NCBI RefSeq assembly: GCF_001310975.1
Contig: NZ_BAZY01000019.1
Span: 1-44,941 of the forward strand
Direction: 5' to 3'
From: Thermoanaerobacter thermocopriae JCM 7501
GTDB taxonomy: Bacteria; Bacillota; Thermoanaerobacteria; Thermoanaerobacterales; Thermoanaerobacteraceae
Length of the DNA stretch: 44,941 nt
Each line of letters starts with the position of its first letter. The first letter of the stretch is position 1. This document shows positions 39,029-44,941 of the stretch, one piece after another. Both the position numbers and the translations under genes were made by a program. Below the pieces are notes generated by a model, which worked only from the letters and a program-made list of their open reading frames with translations, did no database searches and had not been told where the DNA came from.

Positions 39029-40411
39029 TTACTCTGACAAAGTTATAAATCTCAATATGAATAAAATTGCAAGAACATAAACTATTGGGTGAATTTCTTT
39101 TGCCTTTCCTGAAGCAATTTTTACGATAGGGTATGCAACAAGACCTGCAGCAATACCATTAGCAATGCTAAAAGTGAAAGGCATAGCAATTATAGTAAGA
39201 AAAGCTGGCATAGCCTCTGTAAAATCTTCAAAACTTATCTTTTTAATAGAGCCCATCATCAAAACGCCAACAATAATAAGAGCAGGAGCAGTTGCCTCTG
39301 TAGGAACAAGCAAAGCTATTGGTGAGAAAAATAGTGCTACCAAGAACAAAATGCCTGTCACAAAAGCAGTAAGTCCCGTTCTACCACCTTCTGCAATACC
39401 TGCAGCACTCTCAACGTAAGTAGTCACAGTAGAAGTTCCCAAAAGTGACCCTATCGTGGTAGCAATAGCATCCGCCATTAGTCCTTTTTTCATATTAGGC
39501 ATTTTACCATTTTCATCTAACATTCCTGCTTTTGATCCTGTTCCTATAAAGGTCCCTATGGTATCAAATAAATCTACAAAAGCAAAAGACAACACTACAT
39601 ATAGCACACTTGTAACTAAAGAAATAAAGCCGATATTCTCACCAATTCCCAAAAGCCCTTTTATATCGAGTTTGAAAAATGTAGGTGCAAGACTTGGTGG
39701 CATTTTAATTATGCTAAAATCAGAGGGTAATTTCACTATTCCAGTAAAAAGTCCCAATACTGTAGTTATCAATATGCCAAGAAGTATTGAACCTTTTACG
39801 TTTCTTGACATCAATATCCCCGTTATAAAAAGTCCCGCAATAGCAAGAAGTGTCCCAGGATTAGTTAAATCACCAAATCCAATGTATGTTGCTTGATTTG
39901 GTACAATTATTCCAGAATTTTTAAGTCCAATAAAAGCTATAAATAATCCTATACCCGCACTTACTGCATATTTTAAAGACAAAGGAATAGCATCGACAAT
40001 CATTTCACGTATTCCAGTCAAAGTAATCAAAATAAATATAATTCCTGAGAAAAAAACTGCAGCTAAAGCCTCTTGCCAAGTATAACCCATTGTCAAAACG
40101 ACTGTATAAGTAAAGAAAGCGTTAAGTCCCATTCCTGGAGCTTGTGCAAAAGGGTAATTGGCATACAAAGCCATCATAAAAGTGCCAATAGCTGCTGAAA
40201 GACAAGTTGCTACAAATACCGCTCCTGCATCCATCCCTGCTTCTTTTAGTATAATGGGGTTTACAAACATAATATAAGCCATTGTTATAAATGTGGTAAT
40301 CCCAGCTAATATTTCTGTTTTTACATTAGTACTATAGTTTTCTAGCCTCCATATCCTATTCGCTAGATTCTCTAAAGAATTTTTGTTTCTCATTTTACTC
40401 ACCTTTTCCAT
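39029..40411 (-). CDS. pbuG: NCS2-family guanine/hypoxanthine permease (PbuG/AzgA type)
   Basis: A 460-residue purine permease with 12 or more membrane segments. It has the AzgA-group signature TTFITMAYIMFVNPIIL, the motif APGMGLNAFFTYTVV, FVDLFDTIGTFIGTG and TSTVTTYVESAAGIAEGGRTGLTA. This branch imports guanine and hypoxanthine, rather than xanthine or uracil, by proton symport. ATG 40411 follows GAGGAGG. It is the first gene behind the tandem guanine-PRPP riboswitch, so it should be repressed by guanine and favoured when PRPP is high, together with the pur genes if transcription continues. Confidence 0.92.
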   Translation of the reverse strand: MEKVSKMRNKNSLENLANRIWRLENYSTNVKTEILAGITTFITMAYIMFVNPIILKEAGMDAGAVFVATCLSAAIGTFMMALYANYPFAQAPGMGLNAFFTYTVVLTMGYTWQEALAAVFFSGIIFILITLTGIREMIVDAIPLSLKYAVSAGIGLFIAFIGLKNSGIIVPNQATYIGFGDLTNPGTLLAIAGLFITGILMSRNVKGSILLGILITTVLGLFTGIVKLPSDFSIIKMPPSLAPTFFKLDIKGLLGIGENIGFISLVTSVLYVVLSFAFVDLFDTIGTFIGTGSKAGMLDENGKMPNMKKGLMADAIATTIGSLLGTSTVTTYVESAAGIAEGGRTGLTAFVTGILFLVALFFSPIALLVPTEATAPALIIVGVLMMGSIKKISFEDFTEAMPAFLTIIAMPFTFSIANGIAAGLVAYPIVKIASGKAKEIHPIVYVLAILFILRFITLSE

Positions 40412-40460
40412 TATAATCCTCCTCTTCTATATTATTTTGCAACTTGTGGGACAATTTAAA

Positions 40461-40527
40461 ACAAATAAACCCGGCAAGAATAGATTTCCCATTAAGTTAA
40501 GATACGAGTGAAACCTATCCTCCCGGG
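40461..40527 (-). terminator. Terminator of the tandem riboswitch
   Basis: On the minus strand CCCGG-GAGGATAGG-TTTC (from 40527) pairs with GAAA-TCTATTCTT-GCCGGG (ending at 40470), followed by TTTATTTGTTTT. The 5' arm shares bases with the 3' strand of the PRPP aptamer P1, so aptamer and terminator exclude each other. Confidence 0.8.
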
Positions 40528-40609
40528 CTTTTGTCCCTAAGGTGTGGTATATAAAAATATACCTGTACCGCTCGGTCCGAACACCTACAAATAGGCTGGA
40601 ACCCTAGGT
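40513..40609 (-). promoter_or_regulatory. PRPP riboswitch aptamer (ykkC subtype 2b)
   Basis: The minus strand reads ACCTAGGGTTCC, GGTGTTCGGACCGAGCGGT and, after a hairpin, AGGGACAAAAGCCCGGGAGG, the ykkC-class core. P1 pairs ACCTA (40609-40605) with TAGGT (40517-40513). The ykkC class includes guanidine, ppGpp and PRPP sensors. Position directly after a guanine aptamer and before purine genes identifies the PRPP type, as described in Thermoanaerobacter. Confidence 0.9.
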
Positions 40610-40613
40610 ACAC

Positions 40614-40690
40614 TTTCACTCATAGTCGAACAATTTACGGTTGTTCGGTAGAGACTCTCGAGCCATATTCTCGAGATTATATGAGTGAAA
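40614..40690 (-). promoter_or_regulatory. Guanine riboswitch aptamer, first half of the tandem
   Basis: P1 TTTCACTCAT/ATGAGTGAAA (40690-40681 with 40623-40614). The core has ATAATC, AATATGG, TCTACC, ACCGTAAAT and ACTATG. The base before TATG is C, the guanine-specific form (adenine riboswitches have U). It is separated from the PRPP aptamer by four bases. Confidence 0.96.
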
Positions 40691-40712
40691 TTTATTCAGT
40701 TGTCCTCTTTTT

Positions 40713-40741
40713 ATCTTATCAACTTTTTTAATATTAGTCAA
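40713..40741 (-). promoter_or_regulatory. Promoter of the pbuG-pur operon
   Basis: Minus-strand TTGACT (40736-40741), a 17-base spacer and TAAGAT (40713-40718), about 20 bases before the guanine aptamer. Confidence 0.7.
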
Positions 40742-40789
40742 CCTCATTTGCGAATTTTTTAATAAAAAATTAAAATAATGTTCGGATTT

Positions 40790-42328
40790 TTATTCCCACT
40801 CTATGGTTGCTGGAGGCTTTGAAGTAATATCGTAAAGCACTCTGTTTACTCCTGGGACTTCATTAGTAATGCTTGTTGATATGCTTTCCAAAATTTCATA
40901 AGGAAGCTTTGTCCAATCCGCTGTCATTCCATCGTAGCTATCTACTACCCTCAAAATTATGGCATAAGCGTAAGTTCTTTCATCTCCCATAACTCCAACA
41001 CTTTTTACGCCAGGCAAAACTGCAAAAGATTGCCACACTTTATTATACCAGCCAAATTTTTTCATCTCTCTTAGAACTATGCTGTCAGCTTGCCTTAAAA
41101 TTTCTAACTTTTCTTCTGTAACTTCTCCCAGGATCCTGACTGCAAGGCCTGGGCCGGGGAATGGCTGCCTATATAATATTTCCTCAGGAATTCCTAATTC
41201 TTTTCCTACTTGCCTCACTTCATCTTTAAAAAGCATTTTCAAAGGTTCAATAAGTTCAAAGCCTATATCTTCAGGCAAACCTCCCACATTGTGATGGCTT
41301 TTAATAGTGGAAGATACACCATTGCCACTTTCTATTACATCAGGATACAAAGTCCCTTGCACCAAAAACTTAACGTCTCCTATTTTTAAAGCTTCTTCTT
41401 TAAAAACTTCTATAAAAACATTACCAATAATTTTTCTCTTTTCTTCTGGATCCGTAACTCCTTTAAGCCGTGACAAAAATCTATCCTTTGCATCTACCCG
41501 GATTATGTTCATGTCATAATTCTTTCTAAAAGTTTCGATAACCATATCTCCTTCATTTTTCCTTAAAAGCCCAGTATCAACAAAAATGCACACCAATTGG
41601 TCGTGAATGGCTCTGTCTACTAAAACAGCAGCAACCGAAGAATCTACACCACCAGACAGAGCGCATACAGCTTTGTGTTTACCTACTTTTGCTTTTATTT
41701 CTTTTACTGTCTGCTCAATCAAAGAATCCATTGTCCAATCTGCCGCACAATCACATACTTCAAATAAGAAATTTCTTATGATCTCTGTTCCTCTATGGGT
41801 ATGTGAAACTTCAGGATGGAATTGAACTGCGTACAATTTCTTTTCTACATTCGCAATAGCTGCAATTGGGCAATTGTCAGTAGAAGCTACCACCTTAAAA
41901 TCTGGAGGGGGAAGTTCTATGTGATCAGTATGACTCATCCAAACAATAGTGTCTCTTTCTATGCCTTTAAACAAAGGGATAGTATTGTTTAAAACAATTT
42001 CTGTCTTGCCATATTCCTTCACAGGTGCTGGAGCAACTTTTCCACCTAAAAGCTCTGTCATAAGTTGTGCACCATAACATATACCTAGCACAGGATATCC
42101 TAATTCGAAAATCCGCTTATCGCATTTAGGAGCATTTTTTGCATATACACTAGCAGGTCCTCCAGAAAGAACAATTCCCTTTGGCTCTTTTTTTCGTACT
42201 TCCTCTGGAGAAATATTGTAAGGAACAATCTCGCAAAAGACATTTGCTTCTCTTATTCTCCTCGCTATTAATTGTGTGTATTGGCCTCCAAAATCTAAAA
42301 CTAACACTACTTCCCGTTTAATCCCCAT
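40790..42328 (-). CDS. guaA: GMP synthase (glutamine-hydrolysing)
   Basis: A 512-residue two-domain enzyme (EC 6.3.5.2) converting XMP to GMP. N-terminal class-I glutaminase with Cys84 (LGICYGAQL) and His/Glu in [12 protein letters not shown]-pyrophosphatase domain with P-loop [10 protein letters not shown]-terminal dimerisation domain ending [16 protein letters not shown] 42328 follows GAGGAGG, 14 bases after guaB, so the two genes are co-transcribed. No clear terminator follows; the next promoter starts about 50 bases on. Confidence 0.97.
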   Translation of the reverse strand: MGIKREVVLVLDFGGQYTQLIARRIREANVFCEIVPYNISPEEVRKKEPKGIVLSGGPASVYAKNAPKCDKRIFELGYPVLGICYGAQLMTELLGGKVAPAPVKEYGKTEIVLNNTIPLFKGIERDTIVWMSHTDHIELPPPDFKVVASTDNCPIAAIANVEKKLYAVQFHPEVSHTHRGTEIIRNFLFEVCDCAADWTMDSLIEQTVKEIKAKVGKHKAVCALSGGVDSSVAAVLVDRAIHDQLVCIFVDTGLLRKNEGDMVIETFRKNYDMNIIRVDAKDRFLSRLKGVTDPEEKRKIIGNVFIEVFKEEALKIGDVKFLVQGTLYPDVIESGNGVSSTIKSHHNVGGLPEDIGFELIEPLKMLFKDEVRQVGKELGIPEEILYRQPFPGPGLAVRILGEVTEEKLEILRQADSIVLREMKKFGWYNKVWQSFAVLPGVKSVGVMGDERTYAYAIILRVVDSYDGMTADWTKLPYEILESISTSITNEVPGVNRVLYDITSKPPATIEWE

Positions 42329-42342
42329 TAAAATCCTCCTCT

Positions 42343-43800
<1,458 letters not shown>

Positions 43801-43884
43801 TTACATCTCCCTTTTTAATTTTATTATAACATATCATTAGCAAAATTTTTTTGAACGTCATAAAATTTACAAAATTACCGTGGT

Positions 43885-43922
43885 CGTTTATAAATAAAGC
43901 CGAGGTAGAATTTTCCTCAGGC
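43885..43922 (-). terminator. Terminator of the guaB guanine riboswitch
   Basis: On the minus strand GCCTGAGG pairs with CCTCGGC (43922-43899, one bulged base), followed by TTTATTTAT. It lies 15 bases past the aptamer and about 100 bases before guaB. Confidence 0.75.
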
Positions 43923-43939
43923 CAAAAAGGCAACAACAA

Positions 43940-44015
43940 ATTCCACCCATAGTAAAGCAGTTTACGGCTGCTTTGTAGAAACTCCCGTGCCATATTCACG
44001 GGATTATATGAGTTT
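43940..44015 (-). promoter_or_regulatory. Guanine riboswitch before guaB
   Basis: The minus strand reads AAACTCATATAATC, P2 CCGTG-AATATGG-CACGG, TTTCTAC, P3 AAGCAG-CCGTAAA-CTGCTT and ACTATGGGT. C precedes TATG, so the ligand is guanine or hypoxanthine. It has its own promoter and terminator, separate from the tandem switch 3.3 kb away. Confidence 0.95.
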
Positions 44016-44059
44016 CTTTAATAAAACTATTAACTTGTTAGATGAATAGTTTATTATTC

Positions 44060-44088
44060 AATATAACAAATTTACTTTGCTATGTCAA
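44060..44088 (-). promoter_or_regulatory. Promoter of guaB-guaA
   Basis: Minus-strand TTGACA (44083-44088), a 17-base spacer and TATATT (44060-44065), about 45 bases before the guanine aptamer. Confidence 0.8.
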
Positions 44089-44184
44089 CAATACAAAATT
44101 TCTGATAGTGTCAAGATACTGTAGGATTTTTTTAAGACAACCCCTGTAACTTACTTAATTTAGGGCTTCGTCTTATCATGTTTT

Positions 44185-44941
44185 TTATATGACTTGTGCA
44201 TATTTTATTGCTCTTAAAACCCTATATATTGGCGTTACTTTGCCTAAATTCAAAACCGTAATATTATTTATCTTTTCATTTGTAGACGTTTTAACTCTCC
44301 TCACTGCCTCTTTTATTTGCTTCTTCGTTAATTTGTAACTTCCTTCATTTATATTCTTCCTCTTACCCCATTCTACTTCTCTTAAGTCTCCTCCATTCTT
44401 GCTGAATACCCTTAATTTCGCCATTAACTTTAATCCTTCTCTACTCCATCCCAATGGATTCCTGCTTAGTCTTACTGAAAATACATGGCTTATATGCCTT
44501 CTGCACTGCACCCTATTACATCTTTGTCTTCACTGTATATCTCTATCCCTTCCCAATTGTTTAGTATGTATTTCCTTGCTTCTTTTATCTTCTCTTTCTC
44601 CCTCTCTTCCTCTGCTGCCTTTATTAGTTCATCAAATATCTTCTTCACTCCTTCTTTATCTCCTTCATTTATTGCTCTCCATATCTTTTCTCTGTATTTT
44701 GGCTCTTTTGATGTGGCTTTTAATACGTATTTGTTTAAATGATATCTGTCTAACACAAACCTTGATTTTACTATCCATTTTAATCCCTCTTTTATCCACG
44801 GTGCTCCATCTCCTGCTATGTATATCTTCTCTATCTTCTCTTCTTTGTAGTTTTCTTCTATGTAATTTGCTACATCTATCCATATGTCTTCTGCTTTCTC
44901 TCCTACGTATGCCTTGTAATGCACATTTCTCAGTACATTTC
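44185..44941 (-). mobile_element. Partial ISLre2-family transposase, frameshifted and cut by the window edge
   Basis: The C-terminal part of a transposase of the ISLre2 (UPF0236) type. It is open at the right edge, reads [16 protein letters not shown] and has the DDE-like segment [15 protein letters not shown] and [12 protein letters not shown]. The first frame stops at 44490. The next gives [22 protein letters not shown] and runs to 44185. One missing base at about 44496 (GGCATA) separates them. The element lies upstream of the guaB promoter and reads toward it. I cannot fix the terminal repeat; the end may be near 44104, where AT-rich leader sequence gives way. Confidence 0.8.

Noticed and set aside
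40742..40789. Terminator for guaA
   Set aside because: Only an all-AT inverted stretch is present, with no stable stem, so it is left unassigned.

Overview
The window is a low-GC, thermophilic Firmicute chromosome segment. Gene content, operon order and protein sequences point to Thermoanaerobacter or a close relative such as Caldanaerobacter. Supporting evidence: a tandem guanine-PRPP riboswitch ahead of the purine genes, HydG, a SpoVB-type flippase, PcrA-LigA-GatCAB gene order, and consensus SigA-type promoters (TTGACA-17-TATAAT). The genus is inferred from recalled family resemblance, not from a search.

Layout. 1-447: decayed tail of an amino-acid permease and a strong terminator, then phoU (+). 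1171-4966 (-): TPP-riboswitch-controlled thiamine salvage operon thiD-thiE-thiM2-thiW-thiM1. 5052-6107 (-): nine-tRNA operon with its own consensus promoter, terminator and a 3 x 24-bp tandem repeat. 6184-8127 (-): rph-rdgB-yfcE. 8136-10012 (-): cell-wall amidase with three helically phased WalR-like boxes upstream. 10107-10286 (+): small Cys-rich protein. 10403-18228 (-): yerC, pcrA, ligA, gatC, gatA, gatB. 18340-22827 (-): PRD regulator plus lactose/cellobiose-type PTS (IIB, IIC, IIA) and a small membrane protein. 22889-23212: a GC-rich, multiply palindromic element that codes for nothing recognisable. 23240-28526 (-): hydG, spoVB with a structured leader, an M20 amidohydrolase, murI. 28752-44088 (-): purine block guaB-guaA and pbuG-purECSQLFMNHD, controlled by a guanine riboswitch before guaB and a tandem guanine-PRPP riboswitch before pbuG. 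44185-44941 (-): partial ISLre2-type transposase running off the window.

How it works together. The right third is an almost complete route from PRPP to IMP, then to XMP and GMP, with a purine permease. Guanine and PRPP are sensed at the RNA level. The left part salvages thiazole for thiamine under TPP control.

Sequence quality warning. At least 11 genes carry single- or few-base indels, nearly all deletions in short homopolymers: thiM2, thiD, yfcE, rdgB, amidase, PTS regulator, hydG, spoVB, purF, purL, purQ and the transposase. Correcting each one restores a full-length family member. Because essential purine genes are hit repeatedly, I read most of these as sequence errors rather than pseudogenes, and I give whole-gene coordinates across the breaks.

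Best candidates for something undescribed: the palindromic element at 22889-23212; the spoVB leader RNA (about 26266-26458) with its own promoter, hairpins, terminator and an 18-bp inverted repeat that encloses the ribosome-binding site; and the phased WalR-like box array.
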